Shown here in pieces: positions 9,257 to 18,409 of a DNA stretch of 64,000 bases (positions are counted from its first letter, which is position 1; every line of letters begins with the position of its first letter). A model generated the notes under the pieces. It saw only the letters and a program-made list of their open reading frames with translations. It searched no databases and was not told the origin of the DNA. The DNA comes from Pseudomonas ovata (GTDB lineage: Bacteria > Pseudomonadota > Gammaproteobacteria > Pseudomonadales > Pseudomonadaceae), in assembly GCF_003131185.1 (NCBI RefSeq), contig NZ_QFFU01000005.1:124001-188000 (forward strand), read 5' to 3'. The position numbers and the translations under genes are program-made.

Positions 9257-10561
9257 ATGCCTGACGCCCTCGCCCTGCACCGGACCTTCAATGTGCAGCC
9301 CGGTGAAGCGCGGGTCGTCGGCTTGGGGCTGTTGATGTTCATGCTGCTGTTCACCGGCTATTTCATGCTGCGCCCGGTGCGCGAAGTGATGGGCCTGGCT
9401 GGCGGCATCGACAACCTGCAATGGCTGTTCACTGCGACCTTTATCGCCACGGTGGTGGCCTTGCCGGTGTTCGGCTGGCTGGCGTCAAGGCTCAGTCGTC
9501 CGGCCTTGGTGGGCGGGGTGCTGGGCTTTTTTGTGCTCAACCTGTTGGGCTTCGCAAGCGCCTTGCAGCTCAACCCGGAGAATGTCTGGGTCGGGCGGCT
9601 TTTCTATGTCTGGCTGTCGGTGTTCAACCTGATGAGCATTTCCCTGGCCTGGAGCGTGCTGGCCGATGTCTTCACCAGCGAGCAGGCCCGGCGAGTTTTT
9701 GCCCTGATGGCCGGCGGCGCCAGCGCGGGCGGCTTGCTCGGGCCGCTGCTGGGCACCCTGCTGGTGGCACCCTTGGGCCATGCCGGGCTGCTGGTGCTGT
9801 CGGCGCTGTTGCTCGGCGCCAGCCTGTGGGCGGCACTGGCCTTGCTGCGCTGGCGCGAGGTTGACCCGCTGTCGGATGACGATCAGTGCCTGCGACACAA
9901 GCCTTTGGCCGGCAATCCCTGGTCGGGCGCCACCGCAGTGCTGCACTCGCCCTTTCTGCTGGGCATCGCGCTGTTTGTGATTCTGCTGGCCTGTGCCAAC
10001 ACCTTTCTGTATTTCGAGCAGGCGCGCATCGTGGCCGAGCACTTCCCCGACCGCACGACCCAGACCCAGGTGTTTGGCCTGCTCGACACCGTGGTGCAAA
10101 CGCTGGCCATTCTGACCCAGCTGTTCTTCACCGGGCGCATTGCCCAGAAACTGGGGGTCACGGTGCTGCTGGTGGCTGTGCCGCTGGTGGTGGCGGCAGG
10201 CTTTGTGGCCCTGGCCCTGTCACCGGTGTTTGCGGTGTTTGCCGTGGTCATGGTGGTGCGCCGCGCCGGGGAATATGCGCTGGTGCGGCCGGGGCGGGAG
10301 ATGCTGTACACGGCCATTTCGGCGCAGGAAAAATACAAGGCCAAGAACTTTATCGACACGGTGGTCTATCGCGGCGGCGATGCCCTCAGCGGCTGGCTCA
10401 AGCGCGGCCTGGACCTGCTGGGTGATCACCCGGCGCTGGCGATGTTCATCGGCGCCGGGCTGGCGCTGATCTGGGCCGCAACCGGCCTGCGGCTGGGCCG
10501 GGCGCATGCGCTTAACTGCGCACAGCCCGGTACAACGCGCGAATCAGGTCAGACTGGGTAA
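9257..10561 (+). CDS. MFS-like / NTP-NDP exchange-type (COG3202-like) membrane transporter
   Basis: A 434-aa polytopic inner-membrane protein with about twelve hydrophobic segments. It starts with the family motif LMFMLLFTGYFMLRPVREVMG, seen in proteobacterial relatives of ATP/ADP translocases that are usually annotated simply as MFS transporters. The region MVVRRAGEYALVRPGREMLYTAI is also characteristic. The substrate is unknown, and there is no reason to assume nucleotide exchange in a free-living bacterium. The last 50 bp overlap the 3' end of the HPP-CBS gene on the other strand. Confidence 0.75.
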   Translation: MPDALALHRTFNVQPGEARVVGLGLLMFMLLFTGYFMLRPVREVMGLAGGIDNLQWLFTATFIATVVALPVFGWLASRLSRPALVGGVLGFFVLNLLGFASALQLNPENVWVGRLFYVWLSVFNLMSISLAWSVLADVFTSEQARRVFALMAGGASAGGLLGPLLGTLLVAPLGHAGLLVLSALLLGASLWAALALLRWREVDPLSDDDQCLRHKPLAGNPWSGATAVLHSPFLLGIALFVILLACANTFLYFEQARIVAEHFPDRTTQTQVFGLLDTVVQTLAILTQLFFTGRIAQKLGVTVLLVAVPLVVAAGFVALALSPVFAVFAVVMVVRRAGEYALVRPGREMLYTAISAQEKYKAKNFIDTVVYRGGDALSGWLKRGLDLLGDHPALAMFIGAGLALIWAATGLRLGRAHALNCAQPGTTRESGQTG

Positions 10562-11666
10562 TGATGCCCACCAGTTGCTGCTTGTCGTCGATGATCGGGA
10601 TATGCCGGTGGCCGTTGTCGGAGAACACCGGCACCAGATCGAGCAGCAGGCGGTCGCTGCTGGATACGCGCACGGTACGGGTCATGATCTGGCCCACAGT
10701 GCGCACCTCGTCGCTCTTGCGCGGCCGCACCAGCGAGCGCAGGCGCCAAGCGATGCCGTCGTGCACGTCCAGGTCGATCTGGCCCATGAAATCGGCCACG
10801 GTGAGAATGCCGAGCAAGTGCTGCTGGCGGTCGGTCACCGGCAGCGCCTTGATGCGCCGCTCGCGCATCAAGGCCCAGGCCTCGCGCAATGAGGTTTCCT
10901 GGCGCACGGTCAGCGGTGCCTTGGTCATTACGTCGCTGCAGCGCAACTCGCCCACGGTGCGCTGGAAGTTCAGGGCCTCGACTTGTTCAAGCAGGGACTC
11001 CAGGTCATCGCGACTGACATCCAGAATCTGGTTGTAGCGCGTCAGCACCGCGTCCAGGTCGCTGCGGTGCAAGCGCGTTTCGGCCTTGACCGGCATTGGC
11101 ACATGCGGCCAGCGGCGGCCGGTCAGGTTGTTGTAGATCAGGCCGGCACCGACCAGTAGCAATGAGTCGATCAGCACCGGGCTCAAGGCAAAGTCAAAGC
11201 GGTCGCAGCCGACCAGCACCATCAGCAAGGCCGACGCCCCGCCCGGCGGGTGCAGGCAACGCAGGGCCAGCATCAACGCAATCGACAGCCCCACCGCCAG
11301 GCCGGCCGCCAGGGTGGCGTCGGGCACCCACTTGCAACAGGCGATGCCGACCAGCGCCGACAGGGTATTGCCGCCCACCACCGACCACGGCTGGGCCAGC
11401 GGACTGGATGGCACGGCAAACACCAGCACCGCACTGGCGCCCAGCGGTGCCACCAGGGCCAGGGCCAACAGGCCGTGTTCGTGGGCGGCATGGCCGTTGA
11501 GCCACAGGGCGGCGCAAAAAGCGACCAGCAAGATGCCCAGCGCCGCACCGGTGCTGGCACGGACGCGTTCAAGGCTGTCGATGGCATGGGGCGCGGGCCA
11601 GAACGCACGCAAAGTGGCGCTCAGGCGGGCCCGCAAGGAGGGCGCGGGTGACGGGGTATCAGGCAT
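10512..11666 (-). CDS. HPP family membrane protein with two C-terminal CBS domains
   Basis: A 384-aa protein. The first half (residues about 25-180) is the HPP membrane domain with four to five hydrophobic segments and the naming motif LRCLHPPGGASALL. After a linker there are two CBS modules, at about 245-300 (CSDVMTKAPLTVRQETSLREA) and 325-382 (VGQIMTRTVRVSSSDRL), a pair that normally senses adenosyl nucleotides. HPP proteins of cyanobacteria and plants have been linked to nitrite transport; the role in Pseudomonas is not established. I used ATG 11666 (MPDTPSPAPSLRA) rather than the longer frame to 11723. The 3' end overlaps the convergent transporter gene by 50 bp. Confidence 0.85.
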   Translation of the reverse strand: MPDTPSPAPSLRARLSATLRAFWPAPHAIDSLERVRASTGAALGILLVAFCAALWLNGHAAHEHGLLALALVAPLGASAVLVFAVPSSPLAQPWSVVGGNTLSALVGIACCKWVPDATLAAGLAVGLSIALMLALRCLHPPGGASALLMVLVGCDRFDFALSPVLIDSLLLVGAGLIYNNLTGRRWPHVPMPVKAETRLHRSDLDAVLTRYNQILDVSRDDLESLLEQVEALNFQRTVGELRCSDVMTKAPLTVRQETSLREAWALMRERRIKALPVTDRQQHLLGILTVADFMGQIDLDVHDGIAWRLRSLVRPRKSDEVRTVGQIMTRTVRVSSSDRLLLDLVPVFSDNGHRHIPIIDDKQQLVGIITQSDLIRALYRAVRS

Positions 11667-11925
11667 GGGAACGGGCAGTCTGCAAAGTCGAAAAAACAGC
11701 CGCCAATCGAACGTGGCGGTCAAGGGTTATCGACCGATGGTAACGCGGTTTTTCGGCAAGGGAAATTCCAATACAAAATGTGAACCCGACAGAGGCGCCA
11801 GAACCACGGGCCTCATCGCCCGCAAGCGGCCTCCCACAGGATAGAGGCCGGTCGCCGAGGGAGCGCCTGGCCAAAATCTGTGGGAGGCGGCTTGCCAGCG
11901 ATAGCGATCAGGCCCACGCCGCCCA
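11667..11925. other. Intergenic region with inverted REP pair
   Basis: Between the HPP-CBS gene and the hydrolase gene. The left 100 bp should hold the HPP promoter, but I see no convincing -35/-10 pair. The right part is the inverted repeat described separately. Confidence 0.5.
11816..11901. repeat. Inverted pair of GTGGGAGGC-type REP elements
   Basis: The left arm is TCGCCCGCAAGCGGCCTCCCACAG and the right arm is CTGTGGGAGGCGGCTTGCCAGCGA, partial reverse complements of each other separated by about 38 bp. They are variants of the common Pseudomonas intergenic repeat CTGTGGGAGCGGGCTTGCCCGCGA. Confidence 0.75.
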
Positions 11926-12930
11926 TTACCTGATTTGCAAACCGCTCAACAGCGCTTTATGAAAGCGCTCTGGCTCTTCCATTTGCGGGGCATGGCCCAG
12001 GCCCTTGAATTCCACCAACTCAGCACCGGGAATCAGTTTGGCAACCTGTTTGCCCAGGTTCTGGTACTGACCAATCCTGGCCTTGACCTCGGGCGGGGCG
12101 ATGTCGCTGCCGATGGCGGTGGTGTCGCGGTCGCCGATCATCAGCACGGTCGGCACCTTGAGGTTGGGAAATTCGTGGTACACCGGCTGGGTGTAGATCA
12201 TGTCGTAGATCAGCGCCGAGTTCCACGCCACCGCTTCACGACCCGGCCCCTTGAACAGGCCGGCGAGCATGTCGACCCACTTGTCGTACTCCGGCTTCCA
12301 GCGCCCGTCGTAATAGGTTTTCTGCTCGTACTGACGAATGCCCTCGGCGCTGGTCTTGAGCTCGCGTGCGTACCACTGGTCTACCGTGCGATACGGCACC
12401 CCCTGCGCTTTCCAGTCTTCGAGGCCGATGGGGTTGACCATCACCAGCTTCTCGGTCTGCTGCGGGAACATCAGGGCAAAGCGGGTGGCGAGCATGCCGC
12501 CGGTGGAGTGGCCGACCAGCGAGACCTTGTCGACACCCAACTGATCGAGCAAGGCGCGGGTGTTGAGCGCCAGTTGCTGGAAGCTGTACTGGTAGCGCGC
12601 CGGCTTGGTCGAGGTGCAAAAGCCGATCTGATCCGGCGCGATCACCCGGTAACCGGCCTGGCTCAGCGAGGTGATGGTGGCTTCCCAGGTCGCACCGCAG
12701 AAGTTCTTGCCATGCATCAGCACCGCCGTGCGACCGTTGGCCTGGCCGCTTGGCGCGACGTCCATGTACCCCATCTCCAGCGTCTGGCCCTGGGATTGGA
12801 AACCGAACTGTTTGAGCGGATGAGGGTAGCTAAAGCCTTCCAGTCGTTCGCCGTAGCGGGGGGTTTCAGCCAGCGCAACCGTGGGCACGGCCATGGCCAT
12901 GACCAGGGCGGCCATCTTTGCAACGTGCAT
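11926..12930 (-). CDS. Secreted alpha/beta hydrolase
   Basis: A 334-aa hydrolase with a signal peptide (MHVAKMAALVMAMAVPTVALA), so probably periplasmic. The oxyanion region is LMHGKNFCGATWE, the nucleophile elbow is VGHSTGGM with Ser near 142, the acid is in MIGDRDTTAIG near 266 and the catalytic His is in GLGHAPQMEEP near 316. The triad is complete. The fold resembles epoxide hydrolase and haloperoxidase-like esterases; the substrate is unknown. ATG 12930 has AAGGAG eight bases upstream, and the longer frame to 13119 is not needed. It is divergent from a LysR regulator, a common arrangement for a regulator controlling its neighbour. Confidence 0.88.
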   Translation of the reverse strand: MHVAKMAALVMAMAVPTVALAETPRYGERLEGFSYPHPLKQFGFQSQGQTLEMGYMDVAPSGQANGRTAVLMHGKNFCGATWEATITSLSQAGYRVIAPDQIGFCTSTKPARYQYSFQQLALNTRALLDQLGVDKVSLVGHSTGGMLATRFALMFPQQTEKLVMVNPIGLEDWKAQGVPYRTVDQWYARELKTSAEGIRQYEQKTYYDGRWKPEYDKWVDMLAGLFKGPGREAVAWNSALIYDMIYTQPVYHEFPNLKVPTVLMIGDRDTTAIGSDIAPPEVKARIGQYQNLGKQVAKLIPGAELVEFKGLGHAPQMEEPERFHKALLSGLQIR

Positions 12931-13113
12931 CGGACAACTCCTTGGGTCAGTGAGAGCAAGCGTACCGGGCGCCGGCAAAGCCTTGTGCCAGACACTTGCA
13001 GGGGACAGTTGCAGAATGATTCGCAGCCGAAAAGGTACTGCACACAGACCCCGGCGCCCACATGAAATGCCCTGTATCGTCAGGAAATACATTGCAAGAA
13101 ATGAACGTACGGC

Positions 13114-13132
13114 CGACACATCAAGTGTGTGT
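13114..13132. promoter_or_regulatory. Perfect inverted repeat, likely LysR operator
   Basis: CGACACA-TCAAG-TGTGTCG, a perfect 7+5+7 palindrome in the 298-bp region between the hydrolase and the divergent LysR gene. Spacing and position suit an LTTR T-N11-A box. The rest of the region shows nothing else that I can support. Confidence 0.5.
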
Positions 13133-13228
13133 CGTGCTGGACGTCAGGCTGGCGGTCTTCTTAGACTGCCCACCGACTGGTAGTACCGGGCCCGGCACCG
13201 GGTGTTCTGTCCGGGGTGAAGGAATCCT

Positions 13229-14137
13229 ATGAATCGTAACGAGCTGCGCAAGGCGGACATCAACCTGATGGTGGTGTTCGAGACCCTGATGCAGGAGCGC
13301 AATGTGACCCGCGCCGCCGAAAAACTGTTTCTCGGCCAGCCGACCATCAGCGCAGCGCTCAATCGCCTGCGCCACCTGCTCAACGACCCGCTGTTCGTGC
13401 GCGTCGGCCACCGCATGGAGCCCACCGCCCGCGCCCATGAAGTCCTCAAGCACCTGACCCCGGCGCTGGATGCGATGTCCATGGCCCTGAGCCTGACCCG
13501 TGAGTTCGACCCGGCGGTCAGCACCCTGACCTTTCGCATCGGGCTGTCGGACGATGTGGAGTTCGGCCTGCTGCCGGCATTGCTGCACGCGCTGCGCCAG
13601 GAGGCACCCGGCATCGTGCTGGTGGTCAAGCATGCCGACTATTGGAATATCTCTGATCTGTTGATGTCCGGCGAGATCACCGTGGGGGTGTGCCTGACCC
13701 GCGACCTGCCGGCCAACGCCAAGCGCAAGCGCCTGCGTGCCTGCCAGCCGCGGGTGGTGCGCGCCGATGCCTCGACCACGCCGATGAGCCTGGATGAATA
13801 CTGCGCACGCCCACACGTGGTGGTGTCGCATGTCGCCAGCGTCAGCAGCTTTGCCGATGAATGGCTGGAGGCGATCGGGCGCAAGCGCCAGGTGGTGATC
13901 TCGGTGCCGCGCTTTACCACCCTGCCCGCCCTGCTGGCCGGCACCGACCTGATCGCCAACCTGTCGGACTTCGCCGCCACGGCCATGAGCCGCCTGGGAT
14001 TGTTGAGGGATGAACCGCTGCCGTTCGAGACGCCCGGGCTGGACCTGTCGATGACCTGGCTGAGCGTGATGGACAACGACCCGGCCGAGCGCTGGCTGCG
14101 CGAGCGGATCGAAGCGTTCATGGGGGAGCGGCAATAG
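13229..14137 (+). CDS. LysR family transcriptional regulator
   Basis: A 302-aa regulator. The N-terminal winged helix-turn-helix is at residues 7-65 (LRKADINLMVVFETL, then RNVTRAAEKLFLGQPTISAALNRLR), followed by a periplasmic-binding-protein-like effector domain. The wording of the helix-turn-helix (INLMVVFETLMQERNVTRAAEKL) is that of the NodD/LeuO-like subgroup. The divergent secreted hydrolase gene is the likely target, with the palindrome at 13114-13132 as a candidate site. The effector is unknown. Confidence 0.92.
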   Translation: MNRNELRKADINLMVVFETLMQERNVTRAAEKLFLGQPTISAALNRLRHLLNDPLFVRVGHRMEPTARAHEVLKHLTPALDAMSMALSLTREFDPAVSTLTFRIGLSDDVEFGLLPALLHALRQEAPGIVLVVKHADYWNISDLLMSGEITVGVCLTRDLPANAKRKRLRACQPRVVRADASTTPMSLDEYCARPHVVVSHVASVSSFADEWLEAIGRKRQVVISVPRFTTLPALLAGTDLIANLSDFAATAMSRLGLLRDEPLPFETPGLDLSMTWLSVMDNDPAERWLRERIEAFMGERQ

Positions 14138-14139
14138 GT

Positions 14140-14167
14140 CCGGCGCCCGGCAGAGGCCGGGCGCCGG
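14140..14167. terminator. Strong GC hairpin between convergent lysR and pstB
   Basis: A perfect 12-bp stem, CCGGCGCCCGGC with loop AGAG and its complement, directly after the LysR stop and before the pstB stop. There is no U-tract on either side, so it may protect 3' ends or block transcription rather than act as a classical terminator. Confidence 0.55.
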
Positions 14168-14173
14168 GAGGCC

Positions 14174-14953
14174 TTAGCCGAAACGACCGGTGATGTAGTC
14201 TTCGGTCTGGGTCTTGGACGGCTTGGTGAAGATGGTGTCGGTGTCGCCGTGTTCGATCAGTTCACCCAGGAACATGAACGCGGTGTAGTCCGAGCAACGT
14301 GCGGCCTGTTGCATGTTGTGGGTCACGATGATCACGGTGAACTGCTCTTTGAGCTCGGTGATCAGCTGCTCGATACGACCGGTGGAGATCGGGTCGAGGG
14401 CCGAGGTCGGCTCGTCGAGCAACAGCACTTGCGGACGCAGGGCGATGGTGCGGGCGATGCACAGGCGCTGCTGCTGGCCGCCGGACAGGCCGGTGGCGCT
14501 CTGCTTGAGCTTGTCCTTGACCTCGTCCCACAGGGCCGCACCGCGCAGGGCCTGCTCGACGCGCTCTTCCATTTCGCGGCGCGAGAGTTTCTCGTGGTGG
14601 CGGATGGCGTAGGCGATGTTGTCGAAGATCGACATCGGGAACGGCACCGGCTTCTGGAACACCATGCCCACGTGGCTGCGCAGGCGGTTCATCGAATAGC
14701 CGGGGTCGAGGATGTTCTCGCCGTTGAGCAGCACTTCGCCCTTGGCTTCCTGCTTGGGGTACATCGAGTAGATGCGGTTGAACACACGCAGCAGGGTCGA
14801 TTTGCCACAGCCGGACGGGCCGATGATCGAGGTGATACGTTTTTCGGGAATCATCATGTCGATGGATTTCAACGACTTCTGATTGTTGTAGAAGAACTCC
14901 AGGCCACGTACCTGAATCTTGGTTTTTTCGTTCGCAAGAGAAAGAGTGTTCAT
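14174..14953 (-). CDS. pstB: Phosphate ABC transporter ATP-binding protein PstB
   Basis: A 259-aa ATPase of the high-affinity phosphate importer, on the inner face of the inner membrane. It has Walker A ([13 protein letters not shown], about residues 43-55), the ABC signature ([13 protein letters not shown]), Walker B ([13 protein letters not shown]) and the H-loop ([11 protein letters not shown]). Length matches PstB (about 257). Its ATG overlaps the pstA stop by one base, so the two are translationally coupled. The operon is pstSCAB and ends here, without phoU. Confidence 0.97.
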   Translation of the reverse strand: MNTLSLANEKTKIQVRGLEFFYNNQKSLKSIDMMIPEKRITSIIGPSGCGKSTLLRVFNRIYSMYPKQEAKGEVLLNGENILDPGYSMNRLRSHVGMVFQKPVPFPMSIFDNIAYAIRHHEKLSRREMEERVEQALRGAALWDEVKDKLKQSATGLSGGQQQRLCIARTIALRPQVLLLDEPTSALDPISTGRIEQLITELKEQFTVIIVTHNMQQAARCSDYTAFMFLGELIEHGDTDTIFTKPSKTQTEDYITGRFG

Positions 14954-15846
14954 CAGGACGCCTTATTGCGCAGAAGAATTAAGCGGGACAGCAGGCTCAG
15001 GATCAGTACGAACAGGGTCATGACCAGGGCGCCGGCCCAGGCCAGAGCGTGCCAGTCATCGAACGGGCTCATGGCGTACTGGAAGACCACCACCGGAACG
15101 CTGGCGATCGGCTTGAGCAGGTCGCTGCTCCAGAACTGGTTGCCGAAGGCGGTGAACAGCAAGGGCGCGGTTTCACCGGTGATGCGTGCCAGGGCCAGCA
15201 GGATACCGGTGACCACGCCCGCCTTGGCGGCGCGCAGCACGATCTGCATGGTCAGTTTCCACTGCGGTACGCCCAGGGCCAGCGCGGCTTCACGCATGGT
15301 GGTCGGTTGCAGCTGCATCATTTCATCGGTGGTGCGCACGACCACCGGAATCACCAGCAACGCCAGGGCGATGGCACCGGCAATGGCCGAGAAGCCGATC
15401 TGGTGACCGCTGAGCGAGTTGAGCGGCAGGATGACCACGGTGTACACGAACAGACCCAGGACAATCGACGGTGCCGACAGCAGGATGTCGTTGATGAAGC
15501 GTACAGCGTTGCCCAGCTTGGAGTAGCGGGCGAACTCGGCCAGCCACACACCGGCCATCAGCCCGATCGGGGTGCCGATCAACAGGCCCATCGTCGACAT
15601 CAGCAGGCTGCCGTAGAAGGCGTTGGCCAGGCCGCCTTCGGTGCCCGGCGGCGGGGTCATGCCGGTGAACAGTTGCAGGTTGAGCGCGCTGAGACCCTCG
15701 ATGATGGTGGTCATCAGGATCCACACCAGCCACAGCAGGCCGAACGCCGTGGCACTGCAACTGAGGACCATGGCGATCTTGTTCTTGATATCGCGCTTGC
15801 GATACAGGCTTTCGTTGGACTTGGCCTTGGCGATGTCTTGACTCAT
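14953..15846 (-). CDS. pstA: Phosphate ABC transporter permease PstA
   Basis: A 297-aa permease with six membrane segments. The EAA-type cytoplasmic loop reads [31 protein letters not shown], where PstA binds the ATPase. The N-terminus is [14 protein letters not shown]. It overlaps pstC by four bases and pstB by one. It pairs with PstC to form the phosphate channel. Confidence 0.96.
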   Translation of the reverse strand: MSQDIAKAKSNESLYRKRDIKNKIAMVLSCSATAFGLLWLVWILMTTIIEGLSALNLQLFTGMTPPPGTEGGLANAFYGSLLMSTMGLLIGTPIGLMAGVWLAEFARYSKLGNAVRFINDILLSAPSIVLGLFVYTVVILPLNSLSGHQIGFSAIAGAIALALLVIPVVVRTTDEMMQLQPTTMREAALALGVPQWKLTMQIVLRAAKAGVVTGILLALARITGETAPLLFTAFGNQFWSSDLLKPIASVPVVVFQYAMSPFDDWHALAWAGALVMTLFVLILSLLSRLILLRNKAS

Positions 15847-16838
15847 AACCCCTCCTTGCGCGACAGGCGCGACAGCATCAGACGTGCGAGCGCCAGCACG
15901 ATGAAGGTCACCACGAACAACAGGAAGCCCAGTGCGATGAGGGCCGAGCGGTGCAGGTCGGTGTACGACTCGTTGAACTCGTTGGCGATCACCGAGGCGA
16001 TGGAGCTGCTTGGCATCATCAGCGAGCCGGAGAACTGGATCGCGTTACCCAGTACAAAGGTCACCGCCATGGTCTCGCCCAGGGCACGGCCCAGGCCGAG
16101 GAACACACCGCCTACCACCGCCGAACGGGTGTAGGGCAGCACGATGTCCCAGACCACTTCCCAGGTGGTGCTGCCCAGTGCGTAGGCCGACTCCTTGAGG
16201 GTGGTGGGTACGGTGCGAAACACTTCCTGCATTACCGAGGTGATGAACGGAATGATCATGATCGCCAGCACGATACCGGCGGTCAGCATGCCGATCCCCA
16301 GCGGCGGGCCCTGGAACAGGCCACCGATCAGCGGCAAGGCACCCAGGTTCTCGGTGATCCAGGGCGAAATGTGCGCGGCCATGAACGGGCCGAACACGAA
16401 CAGGCCCCACATGCCGTAGATGATCGAAGGAATGCCGGCCAGCAGCTCGATGGCCGAGGCAATGGGCATGCGCAGCCAGGGCGGCGCGACTTCGGTCAGG
16501 AAGATGGCGATGCCGAAACTCACGGGGACCGCGATCAGCAAGGCCAGGAAAGAGGTCACCAGCGTGCCGTAGATCGGCACCAGTGCGCCGAACTTGCCGG
16601 CGTTGACGTCCCAATCGGTGCTGGTCAGAAACCCGAACCCGAAGGTCTGGAAAGCCAGGGCACCGCCCCACAGGGTCGACAGGGCAATACAGCCCAGCAG
16701 TACCAGAACGAGCATGGCCGAGCTTTGCAGCGTGCGCCGGAACCACACATCATGGCGATGATCCCGCTTGGCGCGCTTCTCGCTCTCGGACATGTCGGCG
16801 TTGAGCTCAGTGGACAGGTATTGGGTGTTTTCAGTCAT
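15843..16838 (-). CDS. pstC: Phosphate ABC transporter permease PstC
   Basis: A 331-aa permease. After a charged cytoplasmic N-terminus of about 35 residues come six membrane segments. Characteristic sequences are ELLAGIPSIIYGMWGLFVFGP and the ATPase-contact loop LKESAYALGSTTWEVVWDIVLP, then GRALGETMAVTFVLGN. It is separated from pstS by 86 bp that contain a hairpin-forming sequence, which may let pstS be expressed more strongly than the membrane genes. That is a common arrangement in binding-protein operons. Confidence 0.96.
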   Translation of the reverse strand: MTENTQYLSTELNADMSESEKRAKRDHRHDVWFRRTLQSSAMLVLVLLGCIALSTLWGGALAFQTFGFGFLTSTDWDVNAGKFGALVPIYGTLVTSFLALLIAVPVSFGIAIFLTEVAPPWLRMPIASAIELLAGIPSIIYGMWGLFVFGPFMAAHISPWITENLGALPLIGGLFQGPPLGIGMLTAGIVLAIMIIPFITSVMQEVFRTVPTTLKESAYALGSTTWEVVWDIVLPYTRSAVVGGVFLGLGRALGETMAVTFVLGNAIQFSGSLMMPSSSIASVIANEFNESYTDLHRSALIALGFLLFVVTFIVLALARLMLSRLSRKEGL

Positions 16839-16924
16839 GTTGAATCCACTCGCAAGGAAAATCCCCCATCACCCGACCGTTGGCAGGCCTGATGACAGGG
16901 GTGAGGTTCAGGCTTGAATCGTTA

Positions 16925-17944
16925 TTACTTGAACTCAGCTTTCCAGTAGTCCTGCACACGCTTGACCAGCGATTCAGGCAGCGCTACGTAGTCCAGGGCA
17001 GCGGCCTGGGTCTGGCCGTTCTGCAGCGACCAGTTGAGGAAGTCGAAGGCAGCCTTGCTCTTCTCTTCGTTCTTGGCCTGCTTGTACATGATGATCCAGG
17101 TGGTGGCGGTGATCGGCCATGCGTCATCGCCCGGGGCGTTGGTCATCAGCAGGTTGAAGTCCTTGGCGCTGGCCCAGTCGGCGGTGTCGGCGGCGGCGGC
17201 AAAGGCTTTGGCGTCAGGCTTGATGAACTTGCCGGCAGCGTTTTTCAGCTGGGTGTACGACAGCTTGTTGCTGGTGGCGTAGGAGTGTTCGACGTAGCCG
17301 ATCGAGCCTTTGATCTGCTTGACGTAGGCCGAAACACCTTCGTTACCCTTGCCGCCCACGCCCACTGGCCACTGAACGGTCGAACCGAAATTCAGCTTTT
17401 CCTTGAACTCGGGGCTGACTTTGCTCAGGTAGTTGCTGAAGTTGTAGGTGGTGCCGGAGCCATCGGAACGACGTACCACGGTGATCGCGGTGGCTGGCAG
17501 GGTGACGCCTGGGTTCAGGGCGACCAGTGCAGGGTCGTTCCAGGTCTTGATTTCACCCATGAAGATCTTGGCCAGGGTTTCGCCGTCGAGTTTCAGCTCG
17601 CCGCTTTCGATGCCTTCGATGTTGACAATCGGCACGATACCGCCGATCACGCTTGGGAACTGACCCAGGCCGGCCGCCTTGAGGTCTTCTTCTTTCATCG
17701 GGGCGTCGGAGGCGCCGAAGTCAACGGTGGCTGCCTTGATCTGGGCAATACCGCCACCCGAACCGATCGACTGGTAGTTGATGCGGTTGTCAGGCTTGGC
17801 CTTGGTGTAGTCCTGCGACCACTTGGAAATTACCGGAAAAACGAAACTTGAACCGGCGCCCGTTACGTCGACTGCGTGGGCCATGCCGCTGAGGCACAGC
17901 GAAGCAAGCAGAACAGACAAGCGTGTTTTAGTCAGCAGTGTCAC
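16925..17944 (-). CDS. pstS: Phosphate-binding periplasmic protein PstS
   Basis: A 339-aa secreted protein that binds phosphate for PstCAB. I chose GTG 17944 because GAGG lies seven bases upstream and it gives a proper signal peptide (VTLLTKTRLSVLLASLCLSGMAHA, mature VDVTGAGSSFVFP). The frame is open upstream to 18034. PstS motifs are AGSSFVFPVISKW, FGASDAPM and VRRSDGSGTTYNFSNYL, which hold the phosphate ligands. It is the first gene of pstSCAB. A Pho-box-like sequence with a -10 candidate lies about 75-90 bp upstream. Confidence 0.96.
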   Translation of the reverse strand: MTLLTKTRLSVLLASLCLSGMAHAVDVTGAGSSFVFPVISKWSQDYTKAKPDNRINYQSIGSGGGIAQIKAATVDFGASDAPMKEEDLKAAGLGQFPSVIGGIVPIVNIEGIESGELKLDGETLAKIFMGEIKTWNDPALVALNPGVTLPATAITVVRRSDGSGTTYNFSNYLSKVSPEFKEKLNFGSTVQWPVGVGGKGNEGVSAYVKQIKGSIGYVEHSYATSNKLSYTQLKNAAGKFIKPDAKAFAAAADTADWASAKDFNLLMTNAPGDDAWPITATTWIIMYKQAKNEEKSKAAFDFLNWSLQNGQTQAAALDYVALPESLVKRVQDYWKAEFK

Positions 17945-18017
17945 GGGAATACCTCGATCCAGGAGAAATTGTGGGTGGTCACTAAGGAGGCCCGAGGCGA
18001 ATTTAAAACCTGAAATG

Positions 18018-18035
18018 TTGCTGTTTAATGACAAA
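18018..18035 (-). promoter_or_regulatory. Candidate Pho box for pstS
   Basis: On the minus strand the site reads TTGTCATTAAACAGCAAC, with about 13 of 18 matches to the PhoB consensus CTGTCATAAATCTGTCAC. It has the right orientation and is 74 bp before the pstS start. TAAATT follows 11 bases later as a possible -10, the usual geometry when PhoB replaces the -35. Confidence 0.5.
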
Positions 18036-18192
18036 CGTTCGGTGCGCGCCCTTTTCAGGCAGCTTTTGTAGGAAAAAACTTACAGGAAAGCGCTCTCCCT
18101 CAGCCGTGAAAGCCAATGTTTATGGGGGTCCTGAAGCCTTGGCGGAACTTAATGGCAAACAGCCAATATCAAGCAATGACGGATTGCCATCA

Positions 18193-18210
18193 CTGTAGTG
18201 AAACTGTCAA
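18193..18210 (+). promoter_or_regulatory. Second candidate Pho box, facing the small secreted protein
   Basis: CTGTAGTGAAACTGTCAA matches about 14 of 18 positions of the Pho box consensus, oriented toward the gene at 18410. No clear -10 follows at the expected distance. It lies about 250 bp from the pstS start. The whole 17945-18409 gap holds only these two sites as far as I can see. Confidence 0.35.
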
Positions 18211-18409
18211 AAACCGGGTTTTCAGCATGACTGAGCCGTCTTGCTGATGACCGGGAAGATCATCGGGATCATCGAATCACCCGCCATTTATGGGGTGGTA
18301 TTGGATGGGGCAACGGCAGTCTGCTACCGTTCGTCGGCTTGCGTGGCACCTATGGACGCAGGTCAAAGACCAATACGTGTAGGCCCCCTCATGTCATGGA
18401 GTTTGAATT

